From positions 1 to 64,000 of the forward strand of contig JAKQUO010000042.1 of assembly GCA_029569255.1 (NCBI GenBank): a DNA stretch of 64,000 bases, written 5' to 3'. The notes below the pieces were generated by a model that did no database searches, was not told the DNA's origin, and saw only the letters and a program-made list of their open reading frames with translations. This stretch comes from Acidobacteriota bacterium (GTDB lineage Bacteria; Acidobacteriota; Aminicenantia; Aminicenantales; Saccharicenantaceae). The translations under genes and the position numbers were made by a program. This document shows, piece after piece, positions 25,655 to 34,912 of the stretch (the stretch's first letter is position 1; each line of letters starts with the position of its first letter).

Positions 25655-25683
25655 ACAATACCAAAGCCGGGCCGAGATTTCAA
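25655..25683 (-). promoter_or_regulatory. Promoter of the DUF507 pair
   Basis: TTGAAA (25678-25683) and TATTGT (25655-25660) are 17 bases apart on the minus strand. The start codon follows so closely that the predicted leader is about three bases. Confidence 0.5.
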
Positions 25684-25702
25684 GGACGGGGGCGAAGACG
25701 GC

Positions 25703-26605
25703 TCAGGCGAGGACCAGAAAGGGATGGAGCCCGGGGCGGCCGGCCGCCGGGCGGGCCAGGGCGAGGAGGCGGCCCGAGGACGAGAACAACCTGACGAGGG
25801 GCGCGTCCGCCGGGGCGACGGGGCCCGCCAGGTCGTCCGGTCCCAGGACCGCCCCGTGCCCGACCTTGCCCTCCGCCGCGGGGAGGACGACGGCGGCCGG
25901 GGCGTCGGCGAGCAGGGCCTCGACCGGCAGGATGCGGCCCTCCGCCCGGCCGCGGGCCGCGTCGGCCTCGAGGACGGCCAGGGGGACGGCGTCGGCCAGG
26001 CCGTAGGGCCCGGCGGCGGTCCGGCGCAGCGTTTCGATGTGGGCGCCGCAGCCGAGGCGGCGCCCGAGGTCGTGGGCGAGGGACCTGGCATAGGTCCCGG
26101 CCGAGCAGTCCAACTCGAATTCGACGATCGGCGGTTCGTAGGCCCGGAGCGCGAAGCGGGCGACCGTGACGGGCGCCGGCCCGAAGGTGAAGTCCTCCCC
26201 GGCCCGGGCCCTCTCGTGTCCCGGCCGGCCGCCGACCTTCTTGGCCGAGAAGCGCGGCGGCGTCTGGAGGAGCGGGCCCTCGAACGCTCGCATCGCCTCG
26301 GCCAGCCTGTCGCGCCCTGGCCAGTCCCGGCATTCCTCCCCGAGAGGACGCCCCGAGGCGTCGTAGGTGTCGGTCGCCAGGCCGAGCCGGATGCGGCCGT
26401 CGTAGGACCTGGCGTCCCCGGCCAGGAAGGGGAAGAAGCGCGTCGCCCGGCCCACGGCGACGAGGAGGACGCCGGTCGCGTCCGGGTCGAGCGTCCCGCC
26501 GTGGCCGGCCCGGCGCGTGGCCAGGGCCTTGCGGACCCGCTGGACGACGTCGTGGGAGGTCGGCCCGGCGGGCTTGTCGATGACGAGGAGTCCGTCGCGG
26601 GGCAT
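25703..26605 (-). CDS. truB: tRNA pseudouridine-55 synthase
   Basis: This 300-residue enzyme makes pseudouridine 55 in the T-arm of tRNA. The catalytic Asp is Asp40 in GHGGTLDPDATGVL. The later SAGTYARSLAHDLG segment is also typical. The ATG at 26605 (MPRDGLLVIDKPAG) fits the family start exactly, although the frame is open further upstream. It lies 17 bases behind nrnA in the nusA-infB-rbfA-type operon, a conserved arrangement. Confidence 0.95.
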   Translation of the reverse strand: MPRDGLLVIDKPAGPTSHDVVQRVRKALATRRAGHGGTLDPDATGVLLVAVGRATRFFPFLAGDARSYDGRIRLGLATDTYDASGRPLGEECRDWPGRDRLAEAMRAFEGPLLQTPPRFSAKKVGGRPGHERARAGEDFTFGPAPVTVARFALRAYEPPIVEFELDCSAGTYARSLAHDLGRRLGCGAHIETLRRTAAGPYGLADAVPLAVLEADAARGRAEGRILPVEALLADAPAAVVLPAAEGKVGHGAVLGPDDLAGPVAPADAPLVRLFSSSGRLLALARPAAGRPGLHPFLVLA

Positions 26606-26622
26606 CCGGCGCGCCCCCGCGC

Positions 26623-27615
26623 TCAGGCGGCCGGGCCGGGGGGTTCCCCGGCCGGGCCGGCGAGGAGCGCCTCGACGGTCGCGGGGACCTCGCGGACGAG
26701 CGTCTCGTAGGGGCCGTGGACGGTGAAGCCGGCGGCGTGGACGTGGCCGCCGCCGCCGAAGTGCTCGGCCAACAGGGCCGCGTTGGCGCTGCCCTTGGAC
26801 CGCAGGCTGACCCGGAACGTCCCGGGGCCCATCTCCTTGAAGAACATGACCAGCTCGACGCCCCGGATGGAGCGGGCCAGCGTGGTCATGTCCTCGGTGT
26901 CGACTTCTTTGAGGCCGAGCGGCTCCGTGTCGCGCTTGAGCATGGAGATGACGGCGATCCGGCCCGCCGCCCGCATGTCCAGCGAGGACAGGACGCGGCC
27001 GAGGAGGAGGACCTTCTCCGGCCGGTTGTTGTAGTAGAGCCTCTCGGCGACCCGGACGGGGCTGGCCCCGAGACGGGCCAGCTCGGCCGCGGCGGCCAGG
27101 GCCCGGGGCGTCGTGTTGGAGAAGTGGAACGAGCCCGTGTCGGAGAAGATGGCGCAGTAGAGGCTCTCGGCGATGGCCGGCGTGGGCGTCACGCCGAGGA
27201 AGCGGCTGAGGTCGAAGACCATCTCGCCGACGGCCGGGGCCGCGGGATCGATCCAGTTGATGTCGGCGTAGGGGGTGTTCGAGAAGTGGTGGTCGATGTT
27301 GATCTTGAAGGCCGGGGCCAGGCCTTCCTGGCCCGACCGCGAGACGTCGGCGCACTCGAGCAGCACGACGGTGTCGAAGTCCCGGGCCTCGATCTGTCCC
27401 ACGCGGATCTCCGCCAGCTCGGGGAAGGCGGAGAACGGCAGGGGCGTCGGGTCGCGGTTGACGATGGCCGCTTCCTTGCCCAGGAGCCGGCCCATCTCCG
27501 CGAGGGCCAGGGCCGTGCAGAGGGAGTCGCCGTCCGGCCGGAGGTGGGAAGTGACGGCGAACCGCCGCGACGCCTTGATCCGGGCGGCGATGAGCTCTCG
27601 CGGGTCAGCGGCCAT
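26623..27615 (-). CDS. nrnA: Oligoribonuclease / pAp phosphatase NrnA (DHH-DHHA1)
   Basis: This 330-residue cytoplasmic phosphoesterase degrades very short RNAs and, in relatives, 3'-phosphoadenosine 5'-phosphate. Manganese-binding motifs HLRPDGDS (about 25-32) and DHHFSNT (about 107) belong to the DHH domain; GGGGHVHAAGF near residue 288 is the DHHA1 substrate motif. The start overlaps the rbfA end by 11 bases. Position between rbfA and truB is typical of this gene. Confidence 0.93.
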   Translation of the reverse strand: MAADPRELIAARIKASRRFAVTSHLRPDGDSLCTALALAEMGRLLGKEAAIVNRDPTPLPFSAFPELAEIRVGQIEARDFDTVVLLECADVSRSGQEGLAPAFKINIDHHFSNTPYADINWIDPAAPAVGEMVFDLSRFLGVTPTPAIAESLYCAIFSDTGSFHFSNTTPRALAAAAELARLGASPVRVAERLYYNNRPEKVLLLGRVLSSLDMRAAGRIAVISMLKRDTEPLGLKEVDTEDMTTLARSIRGVELVMFFKEMGPGTFRVSLRSKGSANAALLAEHFGGGGHVHAAGFTVHGPYETLVREVPATVEALLAGPAGEPPGPAA

Positions 27616-27958
27616 GCTTCTTGGACTCCTCGATCAGCCGGTCGATCTTCGCCTCGTGGCCCGGCCCCGGGTCCGGGGCGAAAAAGAGTTGCGGATTATA
27701 CTTCAACTTCACCCGGGAGGCAAGGACGCGCCGGATGCGCCCGGCGCTCCGCTCGACCCGGGCGAAGAGGGCGCCCGGGTCGTCCGTCCCGAAGACGCTG
27801 AGGAAGACTCGGGCCGCGAGGAGGTCCGGCGTCATCTCGACCCGGGTGACGGACAGGAAACCCGTTCCGGGCCCCTGGAACTCCTCGACGAGCAGCCGGC
27901 CGAGCTCGGCCTGGATGAGCCCGGCCACGCGCCGGGGGCGGAGGCCCTTCTCAGACAA
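27605..27958 (-). CDS. rbfA: Ribosome-binding factor A
   Basis: This 117-residue protein helps mature the 30S subunit and binds near helix 1 of 16S rRNA. It has the single KH-like fold sequence of the family, with LASRVKLKYNPQLFFAPD near the end. It overlaps both neighbours (DUF503 by 8 bases, nrnA by 11), confirming that it belongs to the nusA-infB operon. Confidence 0.94.
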   Translation of the reverse strand: MSEKGLRPRRVAGLIQAELGRLLVEEFQGPGTGFLSVTRVEMTPDLLAARVFLSVFGTDDPGALFARVERSAGRIRRVLASRVKLKYNPQLFFAPDPGPGHEAKIDRLIEESKKHGR

Positions 27959-28229
27959 AACGGATCTCCTCGCCGCTGACCTCGGCCTCGGGAAGGCCGT
28001 GGGCGTCGGCCAGGACGCGGGCCAGGACCTCCTCGACGACGGCCTGCTGGCTGTTGAGGGTCACGACGCCCAGCCGGGAGCGCTGCCACTTGTCCTGGAA
28101 GCCCGTCTCGGCCAGGGCGACGTTGTAGCGGCGGACCCGGTCCTTGAAGCCGTGGAGGACCCGCCGCTTGTCCTTGAGCGACCGGGCGTGGGGGAAGAAC
28201 AGATCGAGCGTCAGGACGCCGACGACCAT
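27951..28229 (-). CDS. DUF503 (YlxP-like) protein
   Basis: This 92-residue protein reads MVVGVLTLDLFFPHARSLKDKR, which is the DUF503 signature. In Bacillus the family member YlxP sits, as here, between infB and rbfA; a role in ribosome assembly or RNA binding has been suggested for the family. Lies 17 bases behind infB and overlaps rbfA. Confidence 0.92.
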   Translation of the reverse strand: MVVGVLTLDLFFPHARSLKDKRRVLHGFKDRVRRYNVALAETGFQDKWQRSRLGVVTLNSQQAVVEEVLARVLADAHGLPEAEVSGEEIRFV

Positions 28230-28246
28230 GGCACCCTCCCGCGGCG

Positions 28247-30676
28247 CTAGACGGCCTGGACCTTCTCGCGGACGAACGTCTCGATCGTGTCGCCAGGCTG
28301 GAAATCTCCGAAGCCGCCGACGCCGATGCCGCACTCGTAGTCCTTCTTGACCTCGGCGACGTTCTCCTTGAGGTGCTTGAGCGAGCTGACGCGGCCCTGG
28401 TGGAGGACCTCGCGGCCGCGCAGGACCCGGGCCTCGGCGTTGCGGACGATCCGGCCGTCCTGGACGAGGCAGCCGGCGATCGCCCCGACCTTGGGGATGT
28501 GGAAGACCTTGCGGACCTCGGCCCGGCCCTGGAACGTCTCCTTGATGACCGGCTCGAGGAGCCCGACGACGGCCTTCTTGATGTCGTCGGTGAGCTGGTA
28601 GATGATGGAATAGGTCCGGACCTCGACGCCTTCCTTTTTGGCCAGGTCGACGGTCTTGGGGCCGGCCTTGACGTTGTAGCCGACGACGATCGCCTTGGAG
28701 GCCGAGGCCAGGAGGATGTCGGCGTCGGTGATGTTTCCCGTCGCGGCGTGGACGATCTTGATCTTGACCTTCTCGGTGCCCAGGGGGGGGACGACGTCGG
28801 CCAGGACCTCGACCGAGCCCTGGACATCGGCCTTGAGGACGAGGGTGAGCTCCTTGGCCTGGCCGTCCTCGATCTTCTTGAAGAGCTCGTCGAGGGTGAC
28901 GCCCCCGGGGCGCGCCGCCTCCTTGCCCTTGGCCAGCGAGCGGCGGTAGGCGACGACCTGCCTGGCGGCCTCGGCGCTCTCCATGACCTGGAACGGGTCG
29001 CCGGCGACGGGGACGTCGGTGAAGCCCATGATCTCGACGGGCATGGACGGGCCGGCGCTCTTGAGGGCCTTGCCGTGCTCGTCGAACATGGCCCGGACCT
29101 TGCCCGTGGCCAGGCCGGAGACGAAGGCCTGGCCCGTCTCCAGGGTGCCGTGCTGGACGAGGACCGTGGCGACGGGGCCCCGCTGGCTGTCGAGCCGGGC
29201 CTCGAGGACGAAGCCCTGGGCCGGCACCGCGGGGTTGGCCTTGAGCTCGAGCATGTCGCCGAGGAGGAGGATCATCTCGAGCAGGTCGCCGACGTTGCGG
29301 TTCTCGCGGGCCGAGATATCGACGCTGATCGTCTTGCCGCCCCAGTCCTCGACGAGCAGGTCCTCCTTGGCCAGCTGCTGCTTGACCCGCTCGACGTTGG
29401 CCTCGGGCTTGTCGATCTTGTTGATGGCCACCATGATCGGCACGTTGGCCGCGCGGGCGTGGTCGATGGCCTCCTTGGTCTGGGGCATGAGGCCGTCGTC
29501 GGCCGCGACGACCAGGACGACGATGTCCGTGGCCTTGGCCCCGCGCGAGCGGAGCTGGGTGAAGGCCTCGTGGCCGGGCGTGTCGATGAAGGTGATGGAG
29601 CGGTCCTTGACCGTGACCCGGTAGGCGCCGATATGCTGGGTGATGCCGCCCGACTCCCGTTCGACCAGGTTCGAGGACCGGATGGCGTCGAGCAGGGTCG
29701 TCTTCCCGTGGTCGACGTGGCCCATGATGGTGACGACGGGGGGGCGGGGGGCGAGCTCGGCCGCCCCGGCCTCGGCGCGCCGGCGCATGGCCTCGTCGAG
29801 GGTGACGAACTCGGCGTCGAAGTGGGTCGCCCGGGTGACGGCCGCGGCGAGGCCGGCGTCGACGAAGTCGTCGGGGCCGGCGGGGGCGCCCGCGGCGGCG
29901 AGCTTCTCCAGGAGGTCCTTGGGCCGGACCTTCATGGCCTCGGCCGCGTCCTTCAGGAGCCAGCCTTCGCAGAGCCGGATCTTGACCCGGGGCTTGGGCG
30001 GCGCCGGAGGCGGGGCCGGCTTGGGCGACGGCGCGGGGGCCGGCCTGGGCGGCGGAGGAGGGGGAGCGGCCGGTTTCGCGGCCGGGGCGGGGCGGGGCCG
30101 CGCCGCGGCGCCCGCCGGGACCTGGGGAGGCGCCGAAGGCCTGGCCGGGGCCGGCTTCGCGGCCGCGGGGGCCTGCGCGGGTCTCGCCGCCGCGGCCGGA
30201 CGGGCGGCCTGGGCCGGCGCGCCGGGTTTGACGGCCGGCGCCGCCGCGGGCTTGACGGGGGGGCCGGGGGCCGGCCTGGCGGGGGCGGCCGGGACCGCCT
30301 TGGGCGGAACGGCGGGCGCAGCGGCGGGCTTGGCCGGGGCCGGCTTCGCGGCCGCGGGCCTGGCGGCGGCGCCGGGCTTGGCGGCGGCCCGTTCGCCGGG
30401 CTGCGCTTTCGGGGGGGCCGCGGGCCGCGGTTCGGGCTCCGGCTCGGGGGCCGGCTTGGGCGGCGCGGGCTTGACGGGCAGGCCGGACTTGGCGGCCTCG
30501 GCCTGCTCGCGGAGCTCTGTTTTGGAGGGGACCATGGGCCGCGCGGGCGGGACGGGCGCCTTGGGGGCCGGCTTCGGGGGCTCGGGGGCCGCGCCGAGGG
30601 GGCGGCGAAGGGGGACCTTGGGGGGCTCGGGCTTGACCGGCTTCTTCTCGGCGCTTTTCTTGACGGGTTCACTCAT
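28247..30676 (-). CDS. infB: Translation initiation factor IF-2
   Basis: This 809-residue GTPase brings initiator tRNA to the 30S subunit. The first 250 or so residues are a low-complexity run of Pro, Ala and Lys, followed by a short IF2_N-like piece ([17 protein letters not shown]). The G domain has [10 protein letters not shown] (G1), DTPGHEAF (G3) and NKID (G4); the C-terminal domains follow ([11 protein letters not shown]). The ATG at 30676 (MSEPVKK) overlaps the nusA stop by eight bases. Confidence 0.96.
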   Translation of the reverse strand: MSEPVKKSAEKKPVKPEPPKVPLRRPLGAAPEPPKPAPKAPVPPARPMVPSKTELREQAEAAKSGLPVKPAPPKPAPEPEPEPRPAAPPKAQPGERAAAKPGAAARPAAAKPAPAKPAAAPAVPPKAVPAAPARPAPGPPVKPAAAPAVKPGAPAQAARPAAAARPAQAPAAAKPAPARPSAPPQVPAGAAARPRPAPAAKPAAPPPPPPRPAPAPSPKPAPPPAPPKPRVKIRLCEGWLLKDAAEAMKVRPKDLLEKLAAAGAPAGPDDFVDAGLAAAVTRATHFDAEFVTLDEAMRRRAEAGAAELAPRPPVVTIMGHVDHGKTTLLDAIRSSNLVERESGGITQHIGAYRVTVKDRSITFIDTPGHEAFTQLRSRGAKATDIVVLVVAADDGLMPQTKEAIDHARAANVPIMVAINKIDKPEANVERVKQQLAKEDLLVEDWGGKTISVDISARENRNVGDLLEMILLLGDMLELKANPAVPAQGFVLEARLDSQRGPVATVLVQHGTLETGQAFVSGLATGKVRAMFDEHGKALKSAGPSMPVEIMGFTDVPVAGDPFQVMESAEAARQVVAYRRSLAKGKEAARPGGVTLDELFKKIEDGQAKELTLVLKADVQGSVEVLADVVPPLGTEKVKIKIVHAATGNITDADILLASASKAIVVGYNVKAGPKTVDLAKKEGVEVRTYSIIYQLTDDIKKAVVGLLEPVIKETFQGRAEVRKVFHIPKVGAIAGCLVQDGRIVRNAEARVLRGREVLHQGRVSSLKHLKENVAEVKKDYECGIGVGGFGDFQPGDTIETFVREKVQAV

Positions 30677-31706
30677 GGGCGTCTTCTTGTTTGATGGAGA
30701 TTTTCCAGCCGACGAGGCGGGAGGCCAGCTTGACGTTGATGCCTTTCTTGCCGATGGCCAGCGAGAGCTGGTCCCCGGGGACGACGGCGAGCATGGCCTT
30801 GTCGGCCCGGCTGACGAGTTGGACACGCTCGACCTTGGCCGGGCTGAGCGCTGCTTTGGCGTAGGCGGCGATGTCCGGCGACCAGGCGATGATGTCGACT
30901 TTTTCGCCCTGGAGCTCCTTGGAGATGGCCAGGATCCTGTTGCCCTTGACGCCGATGCAGGCCCCGACGGGGTCGATGTCGCGCTCGCGGCTGGCCACGG
31001 CGACCTTGGCCCGCTCGCCGGCCTGGCGGACGATGTCCTTGATCTCGATCGTCCGGTTGGCGATCTCGGGGATCTCGGTCTCGAGCAGCCGGGCCAGGAA
31101 GCGCGGCGAGGCCCTCGACACGACGACCTGCGGGCCCGGCGTTCCCCGGAAGACCTGGGTGATGACGGCCTTGACCAGGTCGCCGCGCCGGAGCTCCTCG
31201 TTCGGGAGCTTCTCCCGGAGCGGGAAGGCCACCTCGGTCCTGTTGACCTCGAGGATGACTACGCCGTCCTCGACCCGCCGGACGACGCCGGTGACGATCT
31301 CGCCGATGCGGGGCGCGAAGGCGCTGTAGACCTTCTCCTGCTCGGCGTCCCGGACCTTCTGGAAGATGACCTGCTTGGCGGCCTGGGCGGCGATGCGCCC
31401 CAGGGTGTCCGCGGGGAGGTCGACCTCGACGGTCTCGCCCGCCTTGACGTCGGGGCGGATCGCCCGGGCCTCGGCCAGGGAGATCTCCTCGGCCGGGTTC
31501 TTGGGCTCTTCCGCCGCCGTCTTGGCGGCGAAGACGCGCAAGTCGCCCTTTTCCGGCTTGAACAGGACCTGGACCTTCTCGTTCTGGGAGAAGAACTTAG
31601 CGGAGGCGACCCGGAGGGACTCCTCGATCGCTTGGATGATGACGCGCGGCTCGACGCTGCGCTCCTTGCTGAGCTGCAGGATCGTATTCCAGACGTTGAC
31701 TTTCAT
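30669..31706 (-). CDS. nusA: Transcription factor NusA
   Basis: This 345-residue protein binds RNA polymerase and modulates pausing and termination. It has the N-terminal polymerase-binding domain, an S1 domain (about 130-200) and two KH domains, with DPVGACIGVKGNRI as the hallmark of KH1. It stops soon after KH2, so it lacks the acidic repeats of E. coli NusA, as in most non-proteobacteria. It is the first gene of the operon. The usual rimP neighbour is absent: upstream lies miaB, the end of another transcript. Confidence 0.95.
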   Translation of the reverse strand: MKVNVWNTILQLSKERSVEPRVIIQAIEESLRVASAKFFSQNEKVQVLFKPEKGDLRVFAAKTAAEEPKNPAEEISLAEARAIRPDVKAGETVEVDLPADTLGRIAAQAAKQVIFQKVRDAEQEKVYSAFAPRIGEIVTGVVRRVEDGVVILEVNRTEVAFPLREKLPNEELRRGDLVKAVITQVFRGTPGPQVVVSRASPRFLARLLETEIPEIANRTIEIKDIVRQAGERAKVAVASRERDIDPVGACIGVKGNRILAISKELQGEKVDIIAWSPDIAAYAKAALSPAKVERVQLVSRADKAMLAVVPGDQLSLAIGKKGINVKLASRLVGWKISIKQEDAHE

Positions 31707-31749
31707 CCGCTCGTCTCAATTCCCGCGCCGTGGGTTTCAAGGACGGTTG

Positions 31750-31778
31750 ATTATAACGGAAACCCGGCTAAAGTGCAA
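31750..31778 (-). promoter_or_regulatory. Promoter of the nusA-infB operon
   Basis: TTGCAC (31773-31778) and a perfect TATAAT (31750-31755) are 17 bases apart on the minus strand, 44 bases before the nusA ATG. Confidence 0.65.
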
Positions 31779-31792
31779 CGCGGCCCTTGAGC

Positions 31793-31830
31793 GGCCCCGG
31801 GAGCGGCTCGGGAGCCGCTTCTCCCGGGCC
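31793..31830 (-). other. Strong hairpin behind miaB
   Basis: AGCGGCT/AGCCGCT stems around a CGGG loop, extended by GGCCCCGGG/CCCGGGCC arms with a small bulge. It lies between the miaB stop and the nusA promoter. It may end the PASTA-to-miaB transcript, but there is no T-run, so it is not a classic terminator. Confidence 0.45.
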
Positions 31831-31889
31831 GTTGCGTCGGAGCCCTGTCGGCTCGCGCTCTAGCCCGAACGAGCGGGGGTTTCCGCACC

Positions 31890-33215
31890 TCAACCGGGGA
31901 TCATGGCGCCGTGGAGGCTGTAGGGGCCGGCGCCGGTGACGCGGACGGTGACGAAGCGGCCGGCCAGTCCGGCCGGCGCGTCGAAGTTGACCACGAGGTT
32001 GCCCTCGGTCCGGCCCTGACAGCGGCCGGCGCCCCTGGGGCTGGGTCCGGTCGCCAGGACCGTGAGCTCCCGGCCGACGAACGACCGGTTCAACTCGGCT
32101 TGGATCGTCTTCTGGAGGCCCTGGAGCTCGACCAGCCGGCGGCGCTTGACCTCGAGAGGGACGTCGTCGGGCAGGGCCGCGGCCGCCGTCAGGGGCCGGG
32201 GCGAGAAGCGGAACGAGAAGATCCCGGCGAAGCGCGCCTCCCGCAGGACGCCCAGCGTGGCCTCGAAGTCGTCCTCGGTCTCGCCCGGGAAGCCGACGAT
32301 GACGTCCGTCGAAAGGAGGAGGCCGGGCAGGCTGTCCCGCAGCCGGGCGACGAGTTCGAGGTAGGCCTCGCGGGTGTAGCCGCGGTTCATCCGGGCCAGG
32401 ACGGCCGTCGAGCCGGACTGGAGCGGCAGGTGCAGGGCCCGGCAGACGCTCGGATGGGCGGCCATGGCCCGGATGATGTCGTCGCCGAAGTTCTTGGGAT
32501 GCGAGGTGATGAAGCGGACCCAGGCCGGGCCGGGCACGGCCGCGACGGCCTCGAGCAGGCCGGCGAAGCCGAGGCCCGAGCCGGGGTCGCGGTAGGAATC
32601 GACGTTCTGGCCGAGGAGCTGGACCTCGAGGGCCCCGGCCTCGGCCGCGGCCCGGACCTCGGCCAGGACCCGGCCGGCCGGCCGGCATTTCTCCGGCCCC
32701 CGGCTGAAGGGGACGATGCAGTAGGCGCAGTAGTTGTCGCACCCTTCCATGACCGGGACGAAGGCGCTCCAGGGGTTGGCCCGCGCGGTCGCCTCGGGCC
32801 CGATCTCGCGCCAGTCCGGGCTGTGCCCGGTCCGGACCACGGGCGACTCGGCGGCCCGGAGGACGAGCTCCGGGAGCTCGCGATAGCCGTCCGGGCCGAC
32901 GACGAAGTCGATGGCCGGCCGCCGGTCCAGGAGACCGGCCTGGCGCACCTGCGCGACGCAGCCGGCGACGCCCAGGACGAACGGCCGCCGTTTTTTCAGC
33001 CGGGCCAGGCGCCCGAGATAGGAATAGAGCTTCTCCTCGGATTTCCGCCGCACGGCGCAGGTGTTGACGACGACGATGTCGGCGGCCTCGGGCCGGTCCG
33101 CGGCGGCGGCCCCGGCCTCGAGGAGGACGCCGAGGATGTGCTCCGAATCGTTCAGGTTCATCTGGCAGCCGAAGGTCCGGACGAAGGCCTTCCGGCCGCC
33201 GAGCGGCGGGCTCAC
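31890..33215 (-). CDS. miaB: tRNA methylthiotransferase MiaB
   Basis: This 441-residue radical SAM enzyme adds a methylthio group to isopentenyl-adenosine 37 of tRNA. The N-terminal cluster domain starts with TFGCQMNLNDSE, a MiaB rather than MtaB or RimO type. The radical SAM motif is MEGCDNYCAYCIVPFSRG and a C-terminal TRAM domain follows (VLATGPS, GRFVTVRVTGAG). GTG start overlapping the recN stop as GTGA. It is the last gene of a seven-gene minus-strand unit. Confidence 0.93.
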   Translation of the reverse strand: MSPPLGGRKAFVRTFGCQMNLNDSEHILGVLLEAGAAAADRPEAADIVVVNTCAVRRKSEEKLYSYLGRLARLKKRRPFVLGVAGCVAQVRQAGLLDRRPAIDFVVGPDGYRELPELVLRAAESPVVRTGHSPDWREIGPEATARANPWSAFVPVMEGCDNYCAYCIVPFSRGPEKCRPAGRVLAEVRAAAEAGALEVQLLGQNVDSYRDPGSGLGFAGLLEAVAAVPGPAWVRFITSHPKNFGDDIIRAMAAHPSVCRALHLPLQSGSTAVLARMNRGYTREAYLELVARLRDSLPGLLLSTDVIVGFPGETEDDFEATLGVLREARFAGIFSFRFSPRPLTAAAALPDDVPLEVKRRRLVELQGLQKTIQAELNRSFVGRELTVLATGPSPRGAGRCQGRTEGNLVVNFDAPAGLAGRFVTVRVTGAGPYSLHGAMIPG

Positions 33216-34900
33216 GGCCTCCCTTTCCCGGGGGCGGCGCCGAGCATCTCCCGGACGATCTGGCGGGACGCCTCGGTGACGCGGCTGCCGGCGACGAGCC
33301 GGGCGATCTCCTCGACCCGGTCCTCGCCCTCGAGGCGGCGGACGCCGGTGAAAGTCCTCTTGTTCTCGACGCGCTTGTCGACGTGGAAGTGGTGGGCGGC
33401 GGCCGAGGCGATCTGCGGCAGGTGGGTGATGCAGAGGACCTGGTCGCGGAGGGCCAGCCGGCCGAGCCGGCGGGCGATGAACTCGGCCGTCTTGCCGCCG
33501 ATCCCGGCGTCGATCTCGTCGAAGATGAGCGTCCGGCCGCCGTTCTTGTCCTGGGCGGCGGACTTGAGGGCCAGCATCATCCGCGACAGCTCACCGCCCG
33601 AGGCGATCCGCCGGAGCGGCCGGAGCTCCTCGCCGGGATTGGGCGAGAGGAGGAACTCGGCGTCCTCGGCGCCCTGGTCGCGGATGGTGGCCGGGTCGTC
33701 GAGCGACGGACGGACCTCGGCCAGGCGGACCTCGAAGCGGGCCTTGTCCATGCCGAGCGGGGCGATCTCCTTCTCGATCGCCCGGGCCAGGCGGTCCGCG
33801 GCCTTGCGGCGGGCGGCGCCGAGGCGGGCGGCGAGGCCCGCGTAGGCCTCGAACCGCGCCCCGATGACGGCGGCGAGCTCCTGGAGCCGCTCCCGCCCCG
33901 TCTCGAGGCCGGCCCTCTCGGCCCTCAGGGCCTCGCCGCGGGCCAGCACGGCCTCGACCGAGCCGCCGTGCTTGCGCTTGAGCTTCTCGATGACGCTGAG
34001 GCGCTCCTCGACCGCCTCGGGGTCCTCCGGAGCGGCGGCCCGGCGGTCCTTGAATCTGGCCAGCGCGCCGGCCGCCTCCCGGAGAAGGACGTCCGCGTCC
34101 TGGAGGCCGGGCCCGAGCTCGGCGAAGCTCCCCTCGAAGGCGGCCAGGTCGGTGAGGACCGCGCGGAGGCGGGCCAGCCGGGGGATGAGGGCCTCGTCGC
34201 CGAGATAGGCCAGGTCGAGGGCCTTGTCGACGAGGCCGGCGATCCGCTCCGCGTTCCTGACGATCTCGCGCTCGCGGAGGAGGGCCTCGTCCTCGCCCGG
34301 CTTGAGACCGGCCGCCTCGATCTCCCGGAGCTGGTAGGCGACGAAGTCCAGCCGGTCCTCGCGCTCCCGCTCCCGGAGCTCGAGGCCGCGCTTCTCCTGG
34401 AGGAGGCCGCGGAGCTCCCGGGCCGCCAGGGCCGTTTCGCGCCGAAGCGCGGGCGCGTCGAGGGCCTCGTCGAGATAGGCCAGGTGGTTCTCGAGCCTGA
34501 GGAGGAAGACGTGGTCGTTCTGGCCGTAGATGTCGACGAGCCCTTCGCCGAGCTCGCGCAGCCGGCGGGCCGGGACGAGGGCGCCGTTGACGAAGGCCTT
34601 GCCCGCTCCCTGGCCGGTGACGGACCGCTGGACGAGGAGCTCGCCGTCCTCGGGTCCGGGCAGCCCGGCCAGGTCGACAGGCCGGGCGGCGAAGTCGAAA
34701 ACGGCCTCGACGAAGGCCTCCCCGGCCCCGGTCCGGACGAGGTCCGGCGAGGCCTTCTCGCCGAGGAGGATCCGGATGGCGTCGATGATGATGGACTTGC
34801 CGGCCCCGGTCTCGCCCGTCAGGATGGAGAACCCCGGCTCGAGGCGCAGCTCGAGGCTCTCGATCGTGGCCAAATTCCTGATCCTCAGGAACCTGATCAT
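33212..34900 (-). CDS. recN: DNA repair protein RecN
   Basis: This 562-residue SMC-like ATPase acts in double-strand-break repair. The N-terminus has the Walker A motif GETGAGKS (about 30-37); coiled-coil arms fill the middle; the C-terminus has SGGELSRMMLA (signature) and TLIFDEIDAGIGG (Walker B). It lies 12 bases behind the subtilase gene and overlaps miaB. No LexA-like box was seen before it, so it may be expressed constitutively with the operon. Confidence 0.96.
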   Translation of the reverse strand: MIRFLRIRNLATIESLELRLEPGFSILTGETGAGKSIIIDAIRILLGEKASPDLVRTGAGEAFVEAVFDFAARPVDLAGLPGPEDGELLVQRSVTGQGAGKAFVNGALVPARRLRELGEGLVDIYGQNDHVFLLRLENHLAYLDEALDAPALRRETALAARELRGLLQEKRGLELREREREDRLDFVAYQLREIEAAGLKPGEDEALLREREIVRNAERIAGLVDKALDLAYLGDEALIPRLARLRAVLTDLAAFEGSFAELGPGLQDADVLLREAAGALARFKDRRAAAPEDPEAVEERLSVIEKLKRKHGGSVEAVLARGEALRAERAGLETGRERLQELAAVIGARFEAYAGLAARLGAARRKAADRLARAIEKEIAPLGMDKARFEVRLAEVRPSLDDPATIRDQGAEDAEFLLSPNPGEELRPLRRIASGGELSRMMLALKSAAQDKNGGRTLIFDEIDAGIGGKTAEFIARRLGRLALRDQVLCITHLPQIASAAAHHFHVDKRVENKRTFTGVRRLEGEDRVEEIARLVAGSRVTEASRQIVREMLGAAPGKGRP

Positions 34901-34912
34901 GGCGTCACGGGC

